Below are positions 1 to 7,628 of a DNA stretch of 24,314 bases, piece after piece (within the stretch, counting starts at the first letter, position 1; each line of letters starts with the position of its first letter). Below the pieces are notes generated by a model that saw only the letters and a program-made list of their open reading frames with translations, was not told the origin of the DNA and made no database searches. The position numbers and the translations under genes are program-made. Source of the DNA: a virus; IMG/VR virus record IMGVR_UViG_3300023284_000416, positions 1 through 24,314 of that record; one strand, written 5' to 3'.

Positions 1-1075
1 AGTCCAACAATTTCAAGGCCTCGGATGGATAACGAGTGGCCAGACCGGATTCTGCAAGCTCCTTGACCGGCAAATTATAGGCAGTCGATTTGCGAAGAAG
101 CTGTTGAAGGATCCCTAGTGCCTGCTGGAAGTGAGAGCCGGAGCGGATGCATACTTCGGCAAATGCGGCTGATTCAGTCCCAGAGCGACGGTCGAACGAT
201 TTCGGCCACACCTCCGAAATTAGTGGCATGATTCGATTTGTCCAATAGTCTTCCCGCTGGTCACCAGCATCGACAAGCGCCTTGGCCAACATTCTTGCAG
301 ATTCTGCTAAGCCCTCGACTGGCAAGGCATTAAATGTGTCTCTGAGCTCGTCATTGGTGAAGTGATCCCGTAACTCTACTGTTGTGATCGCGAGTAGCGA
401 TGCGTATTGACTATCGTGCTCCCCAAGGTTTTTGTAGTGACTAGCTGTTGCAAGGAACGATGTCTTGAATGATTCAAGTAGATCGCGCGAAATCCGCGGC
501 GTCCACAAGTACCCCTCCCATACCGAACGGGCCTCCTGTGGATCACTGTTCCAGTTGAAATAAGGTAGTAGACTCTGAACTGTCCATCGCGGATCAACTA
601 GATATAGTGCACTCAAATGCTCTGCCATTATAACCCGACCGTGCGGTAGCTTAATCACTTTTGAATCTGCCATGCGATTAAGTCTGATCTTTAGCGGCTG
701 TGGCAACCCATCATTAGCTTTAGGTCGTGTTCGATACCACCAATTAATGAGCGCTTCGGCAACTTGCCCGAGGGGGTGGTTGATGGCCTTGAATACGGGA
801 TCCTCATCGGGAACGAATGCTTCTAAGGATGCGCAATCTATCAATCGATCAATGAGTTTTAGGCAGTTTTCACCCGGCGTCGCAATATAAGAATTGATCA
901 CGAACGTCAGCCACCAGCTCAGGGTATGAGCGAGAAGGTGCTCATCGAGGCCACGCTTCGGTACGACCGTGCTGTGCCGGCAGAGGGCCTGAACGACGGT
1001 CTCGGAGGGATCAATCTCGGTGTGACGACGATCTAGCCCATCTGGGCCTCGGTTTCCCCGGCCGAGTAAAACCAT
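1..1075 (-). pseudogene. C-terminal part of a SIR2/DUF4020-type (Dsr1-like) defence protein, 5'-truncated, runs off left edge
   Basis: One minus-strand frame is open from about 1095 to position 1 and continues out of the window (about 358 codons). Reading from the right, it carries the blocks HTLSWWLTFVI, INHPLGQVAEALINWWYR, HGRVIMAEHLSALYLVD, WEGYLWTPRISRDLLE and REDYWTNRIMPLISEVWPKS. From memory these match the C-terminal DUF4020-like region of large SIR2-family proteins, which includes the defence-associated sirtuin Dsr1. In those proteins an N-terminal SIR2 domain depletes NAD on phage infection. Here the frame stops at about 1095 and the upstream DNA is phage tail sequence, so no SIR2 domain is present on this side. 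The first in-frame ATG is at 1075-1073, with no convincing ribosome site. The alternatives are a short independent gene or an assembly chimera. The coding frame itself is convincing; the family name is an inference. Confidence 0.6.
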
Positions 1076-1080
1076 GTACC

Positions 1081-1086
1081 AGGAGG
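1081..1086 (+). promoter_or_regulatory. Ribosome binding site that sets the start of the first tail gene
   Basis: AGGAGG lies 8 bases before ATG 1095. An in-frame ATG at 1074 lies upstream of this site and has no Shine-Dalgarno sequence of its own, so 1095 is the better start. Confidence 0.75.
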
Positions 1087-1094
1087 ATAGAGCA

Positions 1095-1961
1095 ATGGAT
1101 CAGGAGCAAAGTCCTACCCCGGAGCCCCCGAAGGCCCCACCGACCAGTCCAGCGGCGTCCAGCCGCTTGAAGTTTCCTATCGAGCTACCCTCGGGCGGCT
1201 ACGTCTATGGAGACAAGCTGCCTGGAGGCAAGTTGGAGATCGGTCCTCTCACCACGCGGGAGGAGATGATAATCGCTGGCTTCCGGGAGTCCGGGAACAG
1301 CGACGTGAACATGCTCGTGGACTCGATCCTGAAAAGCTGCATCACGCTGCCGGAGGGGTTCGTCTACGAGGACCTGCTCATCACCGACCGCTTCTTCTTG
1401 ATAGCCAATGTGAGGGCTATCAGCTTTGGAGAGAAGTACGGCTTCCAGTGGCGCTGCCCTTGCACCAACAAGGCACAGCGGGCCGTGAAGAATCTCCCTG
1501 GTGACCTGAAGCTGTTCAAGCTGGAGAACGGATACCATGAGCCGTTCGAGGTCAAGCTGCCGATGTGTGAACGGACAGTCGGCTTGCGCCTGCTCCGGAT
1601 CAGCGATGAAAGGGCCATTGAACACTATCGTGAACAGATGATTGATCGAGCAAAAGAAGCCCCGATAGGTGATCCGGGATACTTCTTCAAGATGGCTCGC
1701 CGGATTGCCACCTTGGACGGACAGGTCCCCGAGATCGACGCCAAGCTGGAGTTCGTGGGGAATCTGCTCTCCGTGGACTCCATCGAGATGCAGAACGAGT
1801 ACGAGAAGAACGAGTCAGGTTTTGAACTGAAAACCATAGTCCAATGCCGTTTCTGCGGTCAGGAGAGGGAGATCACAATGCCGTTTTCGGCTGAGTTCTT
1901 TCGTCCTGAGCGACCTGGACGAGGCCGGGAAACAGCAGTACCTGAGAGGGATACTCCATGA
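1095..1961 (+). CDS. T4 gp26-like baseplate/tail assembly protein (zero-frame product)
   Basis: This 288-residue protein has a Pro-rich N-terminus (residues 5-20). Next come FPIELPSGGYVYG (27-39) and PLTTREEM (51-58), which are typical of the T4 gp26 baseplate family (PF12322). Two cysteine pairs, CPC at 121-123 and CRFC at 251-254, could form one zinc site, like the CPKC pair in T4 gp26. The last 20 or so residues after FSAEFF (264-269) are low-complexity and Arg/Pro-rich and look non-native. From there the +1 frame carries the better-looking coding sequence. The gene lies directly before the tape measure gene, the usual place of tail assembly chaperones, so it may act in tail or baseplate-hub assembly. 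The sheath and tube genes usually found upstream are absent from this window. Confidence 0.7.
   Translation: MDQEQSPTPEPPKAPPTSPAASSRLKFPIELPSGGYVYGDKLPGGKLEIGPLTTREEMIIAGFRESGNSDVNMLVDSILKSCITLPEGFVYEDLLITDRFFLIANVRAISFGEKYGFQWRCPCTNKAQRAVKNLPGDLKLFKLENGYHEPFEVKLPMCERTVGLRLLRISDERAIEHYREQMIDRAKEAPIGDPGYFFKMARRIATLDGQVPEIDAKLEFVGNLLSVDSIEMQNEYEKNESGFELKTIVQCRFCGQEREITMPFSAEFFRPERPGRGRETAVPERDTP
1896..1904 (+). other. Candidate +1 ribosomal frameshift site
   Basis: In the zero frame the codons are TTC TTT CGT. A Phe tRNA on TTT (1899-1901) could slip forward one base to TTC (1900-1902), after which the next codon is GTC at 1903. The zero frame then degenerates, while the +1 frame continues with LSDLDEAGKQQYL. 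A second slippery run, TTTT at 1884-1887, is a less likely site because the FSAEFF block that follows looks native in the zero frame. Confidence 0.5.
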
Positions 1962-2157
1962 CATCGTATACCTGACCTGGAACGAAAACTCCAGCTACAG
2001 CTACGCTGATGTCATGGGCATGTCCCGGCTGGAGCGGAAGCTTTTGAACGATACGATTGGTGAGGTCATGCAGGAGCGGAAGAAACAGCAGGAACAGGAC
2101 GCTAGTAGGTCTCGGGCGCGAGCAAGCTCTGCGGGTCGCAGGAGAGGACGACGATAA
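1903..2157 (+). CDS. +1-frame extension: small helical tail assembly chaperone-like domain
   Basis: These 84 codons read in the +1 frame relative to the gp26-like gene. The stop TAA (2155-2157) overlaps the tape measure ATG as TAATG, matching the coupling seen through the operon. The product has the pattern LRGILHDIVYLTWNENSSY, then ADVMGMSRLERKLLN, then a KKQQEQ helix and an Arg-rich tail. This resembles the short helical domain of tail chaperones, which often reads as hydrophobic-Y...S..DV..M...ER. No ATG, GTG or TTG precedes the domain; the first ATG (2014) lies in its middle. Expression as a fusion of about 353 residues by frameshifting is therefore the simplest model, as for lambda G/GT, which also sits before the tape measure gene. 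A sequencing error or a real frameshift mutation could also explain it. Confidence 0.65.
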   Translation, partial: VLSDLDEAGKQQYLRGILHDIVYLTWNENSSYSYADVMGMSRLERKLLNDTIGEVMQERKKQQEQDASRSRARASSAGRRRGRR

Positions 2158-3956
2158 TGGCCCTTGACGACCAGGCCATGGAATTTCAGATCGGTATGGA
2201 CATCAAGGACCTCCTCTCTCGGGTGGATGACCTTGAAGGCTCCTTTGAAGACTTCGTCAAGGCCGGCGAGGATGCCGGCGACCAGGCTATAGACACCTCT
2301 AAATCCATGGACATGATGGCAGCCTCTGCGGAGAGCGCTGGGATAGCTGTGAAGGCGCTCACCATCTCGGCCGTGGCCTTGGGGGCTTTTGGGATCGGTG
2401 CTCTGCTGGATGGGTTCACGTGGCTCATCAAGAAGGGCTTCGAGGCCCAGGATATGTTTCGGGGCCTCGCTGTCCAGACAGGTATGACTATCGAGGAGAT
2501 GGACGCCTATGGGGACGTGGTATTCGAGTCCACGAAGCGTTATGGTCTGGCCCTGCGTGAAATCAACACGATAGCCACCTTCGTCGCCACCAACTCCCTC
2601 CGAGGCCGGAAGAATATCGAGGACTGGTCGGACTCCCTGGCTGCTCTCCAGACGTTCACGAAATCCAATGAGGAGACGACCAGAACCTTTGGTGATCTGG
2701 CGATCAACTTATACAGGACCTCTGGCAAGGAGGCCAAGAAGTTCGGATTCGGCCTGGAGGCGGCATTCCATGCCGCCAATATAAGCTTCGATGAGGGCGT
2801 AGGAATCCTCAAGTCTTTGGAGGAAGTGACGGCGACGATGCCTGGACGGGAGAAAGAGATGGCCATGCAGATTGCCGTGGCCACCTCAGCCCTTAAAGAT
2901 CAGGGATTCACCACTGAGGAGAGCATCGGCCTCGTCAACCAACTGTTTGACCGCAACAGCCGACTTGGGGCTCAATTCTTCAAGCTGGCCCGTCATGACC
3001 TGCCGGCGGCGGTCGGGAAGTCATTGGAATACGTCCGGTCTCTCGGTCTCACGGAGCAGAATCTGGACCTTGTGGCGGAGCAGCTTGGTCTCAGCCGGGT
3101 CGCCACCAACAAGGCTATGACCGCCACGTTTGATGCCACGAAAGCTCAAGGCGCTTTCAACAAGACCATGAATATGTCTATGACCGAGATCATAGAAAAC
3201 AAAAAGAGTATGCAGAGCCTCGGTGATCTGTGGAGTCAGGTCTGGGGCAAGCTGAAGGGTATCTTCACTGAGTGGGGAAGCCACATTGCCTCGTTTCTCG
3301 ATAAGCCGGCCCGTGCCTTTTTAATAACCATAGGCGATCTTACAGAGCGCTTCCGTCAGGCCAAGACATGGGGTGAGTTCGTGGGCATTATCAAGGACGA
3401 GTGGAAGAAGTTTACTAAATGGTGGAACGAAACCCTCCAGCCTACGGTCGGTGAGAATTGGGACAAGCTCGTTAAATGGATGAAACAAACGGCACTACCG
3501 ACACTCGAAACGGCATTCGTAGAATGGGTAGTCCCGTTCTCCAGGAGAATCGGGAAGATGCTGTTCGAGGGGATGAAGGAGCAAACTGCCATCGCCGCTG
3601 GAAACATAACCGGAGATGTATTGGAGGCGGCTACGTTTGGCCTCTATGAATCTCCGGAGACCTTCCTGAGAAAGCACAAAGCAGCTATGGGCGGGGTAGT
3701 CAGGGGAAGGACGCCAAGGACAGCAGGGGGCGTCGTGGGTGGTCCTTTGCCCGCTGCACCTGCTGGAGCCGTAGAGCCGAAGGTCATGGTCTCGAACCAG
3801 ATAGACAACTCTGATGTGGTGAAGGCGACAGAGGAGAATACCGAAATAAACAAGCAAATCCTAAAGTTCATCAAAGGTGGTGGGGCGCTTATCGCGTCAC
3901 ACCAACCGGCTCCCACTAACTGGAGTCCTAGTCCTCTGATGGCTGGGAACATCTGA
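2157..3956 (+). CDS. Tail tape measure protein
   Basis: This protein has 599 residues. It begins with a charged helical region (1-55). A strongly hydrophobic, Ala/Gly-rich stretch follows (about 61-93, KALTISAVALGAFGIGALLDG), as in tape measure proteins. A long helical body comes next, then a Trp-rich amphipathic region (about 365-465, with WKKFTKWWNE and WDKLVKWMK). The C-terminal linker is Gly/Pro-rich (about 528-558). In this family the protein fills the tail tube, sets tail length and is ejected into the cell. By the usual 1.5 angstrom per residue, about 600 residues would fit a tail near 90 nm, which is an inference. The position after the chaperone-like gene and before the baseplate genes fits. 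Its stop overlaps the next ATG as TGATG. Confidence 0.8.
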   Translation: MALDDQAMEFQIGMDIKDLLSRVDDLEGSFEDFVKAGEDAGDQAIDTSKSMDMMAASAESAGIAVKALTISAVALGAFGIGALLDGFTWLIKKGFEAQDMFRGLAVQTGMTIEEMDAYGDVVFESTKRYGLALREINTIATFVATNSLRGRKNIEDWSDSLAALQTFTKSNEETTRTFGDLAINLYRTSGKEAKKFGFGLEAAFHAANISFDEGVGILKSLEEVTATMPGREKEMAMQIAVATSALKDQGFTTEESIGLVNQLFDRNSRLGAQFFKLARHDLPAAVGKSLEYVRSLGLTEQNLDLVAEQLGLSRVATNKAMTATFDATKAQGAFNKTMNMSMTEIIENKKSMQSLGDLWSQVWGKLKGIFTEWGSHIASFLDKPARAFLITIGDLTERFRQAKTWGEFVGIIKDEWKKFTKWWNETLQPTVGENWDKLVKWMKQTALPTLETAFVEWVVPFSRRIGKMLFEGMKEQTAIAAGNITGDVLEAATFGLYESPETFLRKHKAAMGGVVRGRTPRTAGGVVGGPLPAAPAGAVEPKVMVSNQIDNSDVVKATEENTEINKQILKFIKGGGALIASHQPAPTNWSPSPLMAGNI

Positions 3957-4747
3957 TGGCCAGTCCTCTTGACCGCCCAGCGCAGCGGCAGTTTTATCTG
4001 GTCCTGGACCATTCAACGGTTCTTCCAGGAATCAGAAGGTTTGGTATTGATGACCGTCTGGAGTTCGCAGAGCTTCCAGAGGAGTTGACGATGACGCGCT
4101 CTGCCAACTACATCGACATAGACATTGTGGGACGATCGGAGCCCTTGAAGTCCTACGCCAATAGCCCGTCCACGACCTTCGATTTCAGTGTAAAGTTTGT
4201 GGCCATAGGTAACACCCTGGCCGCTGCCGTGGGAACCAGTAGCCTGGCTGTTCTGGGCCAGGCGGCTATAGCGTCTGGCTTGGTAGCTGGAGGAGTCAGG
4301 GGCGCAGGTAGGGTTTTGGGAGACTCGGTCGTTGACAATTCCTTCCTGAGTGCGGTGTCTGACTCAGGTGCTGGAAAGATCGCAGCCCTGGAGCTTGAGG
4401 TTCACCAGAAGATTCGCTGGCTGGAGGCGCTGACCTACGCCCAATATGACAACCAGGGTCGGGCTTTCCCACCTCCAGCTTTCTTCCTGATCTACGGTCT
4501 GAACCTTGCGCGCAGGTGCATCATGCGCTCGGTAAGCATAGTCTTCAAGGGACCTTGGGATGTGACCGGGCTACTGTGCCACGTCGCTGAGGTTTCCATA
4601 ACGGCCGAGGAAGTCAACGCAGTCCCGAAATCCTATACCGATGCGAGAAACGGGATCACACGTACTTCGTCTGGCCCGTTCGACGCTCGGTTTCCTGGGG
4701 TCGTAGCAACGGCCGCTGTTGCCACTGTATCGAGGTTCCTTTTCTGA
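3956..4747 (+). CDS. Baseplate or tail-tube initiator-like protein
   Basis: This 263-residue protein lies between the tape measure and the LysM/gp53-like gene. The N-terminal block ELPEELTMTRSANYIDIDIV (about 38-57) and the later PPPAFFLIYG and SVSIVFKGPWDVTGLLCHVAEVSITAEEV blocks (about 179-222) look like beta-rich proteins at the tube-to-baseplate junction of contractile tails (T4 gp48/gp54 or XkdP-type). An Ala/Gly-rich hydrophobic stretch (about 80-130) separates the two halves and may be an insertion. It is not a clear membrane span. Both ends overlap neighbours by one base (TGATG). The exact family is an inference from position and pattern. Confidence 0.5.
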   Translation: MASPLDRPAQRQFYLVLDHSTVLPGIRRFGIDDRLEFAELPEELTMTRSANYIDIDIVGRSEPLKSYANSPSTTFDFSVKFVAIGNTLAAAVGTSSLAVLGQAAIASGLVAGGVRGAGRVLGDSVVDNSFLSAVSDSGAGKIAALELEVHQKIRWLEALTYAQYDNQGRAFPPPAFFLIYGLNLARRCIMRSVSIVFKGPWDVTGLLCHVAEVSITAEEVNAVPKSYTDARNGITRTSSGPFDARFPGVVATAAVATVSRFLF

Positions 4748-5082
4748 TGGGTGAGACCGGATCAGTCGAGCTATCCATCCTCAGTCGATACCGGCGCACG
4801 GACGTGCTCCAGGAGGAGGCTGGATCGGACCTTTTCTTTGACGTGTGGAAACCTCCCAGAATCTTGCGGAGGACCGAGCCGACCATCCACGTAGTCACTG
4901 AGGAGGAGATCGGCCGTCCGGACCTGATCGCATTCAGGGTCTACGGAGACTCGGATATGTTCTGGGCCATTGCCATCCAGGATGAGAACCAGATATTCAA
5001 CCCTCTCAGGGACATGGTCGTGGGCCAGAAGCTCACTGTGCCACACAAGGATGACGTGATCGCAGCACTGTTGGCGGAGTAA
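4747..5082 (+). CDS. LysM/gp53-like baseplate wedge protein
   Basis: A 111-residue protein. Residues 52-100 hold TEEEIGRPDLIAFRVYGDS, then MFWAIAIQDENQIFNPLRDM and GQKLTVP. This is the pattern of LysM-like domains in short baseplate proteins, including T4 gp53: a helix with D-L-I-A, the YGD turn, a W, N-P and a closing L-x-V-P. In contractile tails such proteins join wedges to the hub rather than bind cell wall. The start overlaps the previous stop (TGATG) and the stop overlaps the hub gene (TAATG), so it is likely translated by coupling. Confidence 0.65.
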   Translation: MGETGSVELSILSRYRRTDVLQEEAGSDLFFDVWKPPRILRRTEPTIHVVTEEEIGRPDLIAFRVYGDSDMFWAIAIQDENQIFNPLRDMVVGQKLTVPHKDDVIAALLAE

Positions 5083-6422
5083 TGGGCGAAGTAAACACAG
5101 AAAACCCGAGAATCCCGTTCCTGGAATTGGGGTTTGGCAGCGAGGTGATCCCGTTGCAGTTGGTCGATCACGTCCCATCAGCGACTGGACGCAGGGCACT
5201 TCTGGAGGAGGCGGTCTACACTGAGACGAGTCTCGGTGGTGGCAACCTCATGGAGATGACGCTCTTTGATCCAGACTACGACCGGCTTGAGGAGCTATTC
5301 ATCCGGTTTATGTCCAAGGTCAAGTTCCGTTTCGGGTGGAGGGGTATTACAGGACGCGAATCCCAGGAGAGGGAAGGATGGGTCTGGAAGCTTCAGCCCG
5401 AGATTCTCCCCATGCAAGGTACACGGCTCCGGGTCACGATGCTCGACAGACCGTTTGCCAGGCTGCTTCAGCAGAATGTGACCAAGCCTTTCGTTGAGCA
5501 GACCATCTCCAGCATGGTGGGAGAGATCGCTCGTCTGAACAAGATCGTTGACACCACGATAACGCCCACGTTGGGAAACTTCACCCTTCGGATCATCAAC
5601 TCGAATCCGTATAAGTTCATCAAAGGAGAACTTCTGACCAAAGCAGTTACAAGGGATGGCAGAAAAGGCTTCAACTTATTCTTCATTGGACCTCGGATGC
5701 TTTTCGTCCCGAATCCTGCGGATGTCAAGGTGATCCGGCGGTACATCTATGGCAGGGATAGGTTGACTGATCTCATCAGGTTCTCCCCCAATTTTGAGAA
5801 CGCCTATGCCATCATGCTCGGAGGCGGGAACACGAAGACTCGGGCCGTAGACCCGCTGACCAAGAAGCCGATCGAGACGGTCCAGACAGATGCCAACAAC
5901 ACCAGACAGCCCAAGACAGCTACAAAGGCCATAGACCCGGACCCGAACCAGGGGGAATCCACGCTGGCCAAGAGCCAGGCTCCTGGTGGACAGCACATCA
6001 ACCGAATCTACCAGGTGCCCTTCAACACCCAGGAGGAGATCGAGGCTTGGGCCGGGTACAAGAGGGCTCGGGCTGAGCAGATGCGTTTCACTGCCGATGC
6101 TGAGGTCGTCGGAGACCCGAACATCCATCCCAATGACTACGTTGAGGTTCTGGTGGTAAAGACAGCGGACATTCGGGCTCTCAACTTCGACCGTGACGTT
6201 CACAGGTCCTCGTCAGGAACCTACCGGGTCCATGCCGTAACCCACACGATAAACTCGGCCGGTTACACCACTTCTATGTCCTTGCACCGAGAGAACTCTT
6301 TCCTCGGTACGCTCAACGTCCAGGGCTTCGTCAGAGAAGCCATCTCGGCTCGGCTGCTTGTTGGTGGTCAGATCGAACTCGTTACAAGAGTGGCGAGCCT
6401 AATCCCCGTACTGTTTAGGTAG
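5082..6422 (+). CDS. Baseplate hub protein (gpD/T4 gp27-like)
   Basis: This 446-residue protein comes just before the gp5-like spike gene, where hub genes usually lie. The N-terminal half contains ETSLGGGNLMEMTLFDPDYDRL and KFRFGWRG (about 46-90), the usual hub pattern of a structural beta domain followed by a remark of units such as F.G. The middle (about 258-300) is a Lys/Thr/Pro-rich low-complexity linker. The C-terminal third contains GDPNIHPNDYVEV and GTYRVHAVTHTINSAGYTT, as in gpD and gp27-type proteins, where this part forms the ring that receives the spike. The gene is followed after 4 bases by the spike gene. The family assignment rests on these patterns and gene order. Confidence 0.7.
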   Translation: MGEVNTENPRIPFLELGFGSEVIPLQLVDHVPSATGRRALLEEAVYTETSLGGGNLMEMTLFDPDYDRLEELFIRFMSKVKFRFGWRGITGRESQEREGWVWKLQPEILPMQGTRLRVTMLDRPFARLLQQNVTKPFVEQTISSMVGEIARLNKIVDTTITPTLGNFTLRIINSNPYKFIKGELLTKAVTRDGRKGFNLFFIGPRMLFVPNPADVKVIRRYIYGRDRLTDLIRFSPNFENAYAIMLGGGNTKTRAVDPLTKKPIETVQTDANNTRQPKTATKAIDPDPNQGESTLAKSQAPGGQHINRIYQVPFNTQEEIEAWAGYKRARAEQMRFTADAEVVGDPNIHPNDYVEVLVVKTADIRALNFDRDVHRSSSGTYRVHAVTHTINSAGYTTSMSLHRENSFLGTLNVQGFVREAISARLLVGGQIELVTRVASLIPVLFR

Positions 6423-6426
6423 AGAC

Positions 6427-7260
6427 ATGGGAGAGCCTAATCCAGCATCTGAAAGCGCTCTGAGAGGCGAGCAAGAAGGCCAGACAGAGCGCTATGTGAA
6501 GGGCTTGTACCGGGCTGAGGTCGTGGATGACCAGGACCCGGATCAGCGGGCTCGGGTCAAGGTACGGGTCCACCAGCTTCATGGCACGCCGCAGGAGACT
6601 CCGGACGTTGACCTTCCTTTCGCCGAGCCTGCATTCCCAACTTTCGGAACGCAGGACCCGGACGGTGGGGCCGCTGTACTTCCTGGATGGGTGACAATCC
6701 CACCCGTGGGAACGACGCTCTGGGTAGCCTTCGAGAATGGCTACGTCGAGAATCCAGTCTACATCGGCCAGTGGTATGGCAAGGTCGGCGGCGTAGAGCT
6801 TCCGAGCGAGGCCGATGACCAGAACTTAGATGGCTCCAGTGTCCTTCCCAAGCGACGGGTCATCAAGACGCCGGCCGGGCACACCATCGAGATCGACGAC
6901 AATGAGGATACCAAGGGAATCCGTCTCTCGACACCCCTTGGCAAGAAGATCAACCTGGACGATGCAAACGACAAGATACAGATCGAGGACCAGTCTGGCG
7001 TTGTGATCGAGATCGACGCGGCTACTGGAACGGTGAAGGTTACACACACCTCTGAGGTTGAGGTGGAAGCCCCCTCGATCAAACTTGGTGCCACTGCTTC
7101 TGATAAACTTATGAGAGACGTTATCATTCCAAAGCTGGATGGTCACTCTCATACGATTCTCTCTGGGTCGTCTGCTGGAGAGACGAGCACTATGTTAGCC
7201 AGCGGAACCAATCCAACAACTCTGGTCGGAGACGACACAAGCAAGGTGGTTGGTGAGTAA
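6427..7260 (+). CDS. gp5/VgrG-like baseplate central spike protein without a lysozyme domain
   Basis: A 277-residue protein. Residues 20-120 form the OB-fold, with Y-x-A-x-V-x-D-x-x-D-P-D-x-x-x-R-V-K-V-R-V at 29-48 and the closing GTTLWVAFENGYVENPVYIGQWY. Residues 145-220 carry the repeated short strands of a triple-stranded beta-helix (GHTIEIDD, KIQIED, VVIEID, VKVTHTSEVEVEA). The C-terminus is Ser/Thr/Gly-rich with HSHTI at 240-244 and shows no PAAR domain, so any metal-binding tip would have to be these histidines or another protein. T4 gp5 carries a lysozyme insert that is missing here, as in P2 gpV. The spike pierces the outer membrane on contraction. Confidence 0.8.
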   Translation: MGEPNPASESALRGEQEGQTERYVKGLYRAEVVDDQDPDQRARVKVRVHQLHGTPQETPDVDLPFAEPAFPTFGTQDPDGGAAVLPGWVTIPPVGTTLWVAFENGYVENPVYIGQWYGKVGGVELPSEADDQNLDGSSVLPKRRVIKTPAGHTIEIDDNEDTKGIRLSTPLGKKINLDDANDKIQIEDQSGVVIEIDAATGTVKVTHTSEVEVEAPSIKLGATASDKLMRDVIIPKLDGHSHTILSGSSAGETSTMLASGTNPTTLVGDDTSKVVGE

Positions 7261-7628
7261 TGGCGTCAGGAATCGCGCTACCGATGGTGAAGGACGCCAA
7301 GGGCCTCTGGTCCCCCAGGAGCTTGGATCAGCTTGTGAAATCGTCCATCCAACTCATCATGGGAACGATTCCCGGAGAGAGACCACACCTTCCTGACTTC
7401 GGAAGCCGGCTTCACGAGCTTGTATTTGAGCAGGCAGATGACATACTGGTAGCACTGGCAAGGCGGTGGACCATTGAGGCCATCTTGAGGTGGGAGCCTC
7501 GGGTAACGGTCTTAGGCGTCCAGGTCGAGATCGAGCAAGAGAACTTTCGGATCATCGTGGATTTCGTGGTCTTGGCTGATCCGAACCGCGAGAAGCGGGA
7601 AGTTGTCTTCCCCCTCCGGAGACTCTGA
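7260..7628 (+). CDS. gp25/gpW-like baseplate wedge protein
   Basis: This 122-residue protein matches the GPW/gp25 family in length and pattern. It has LIMGTIPGERPHLPDFGSRL followed by HELVFE at residues 32-57, including the conserved arginine-x-x-x-P-D-F-G-S block. The C-terminal strands VLGVQVEIEQENFRIIVDFVV also fit the family. gp25 forms part of the wedge that starts sheath contraction. Its start overlaps the spike stop (TAATG) and its stop overlaps the gpJ-like start (TGATG). Confidence 0.88.
   Translation: MASGIALPMVKDAKGLWSPRSLDQLVKSSIQLIMGTIPGERPHLPDFGSRLHELVFEQADDILVALARRWTIEAILRWEPRVTVLGVQVEIEQENFRIIVDFVVLADPNREKREVVFPLRRL

Noticed and set aside
376-597. 73-residue minus-strand frame near the left end
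   Set aside because: A shadow of the long defence-type frame, which reads on the same strand in another phase.
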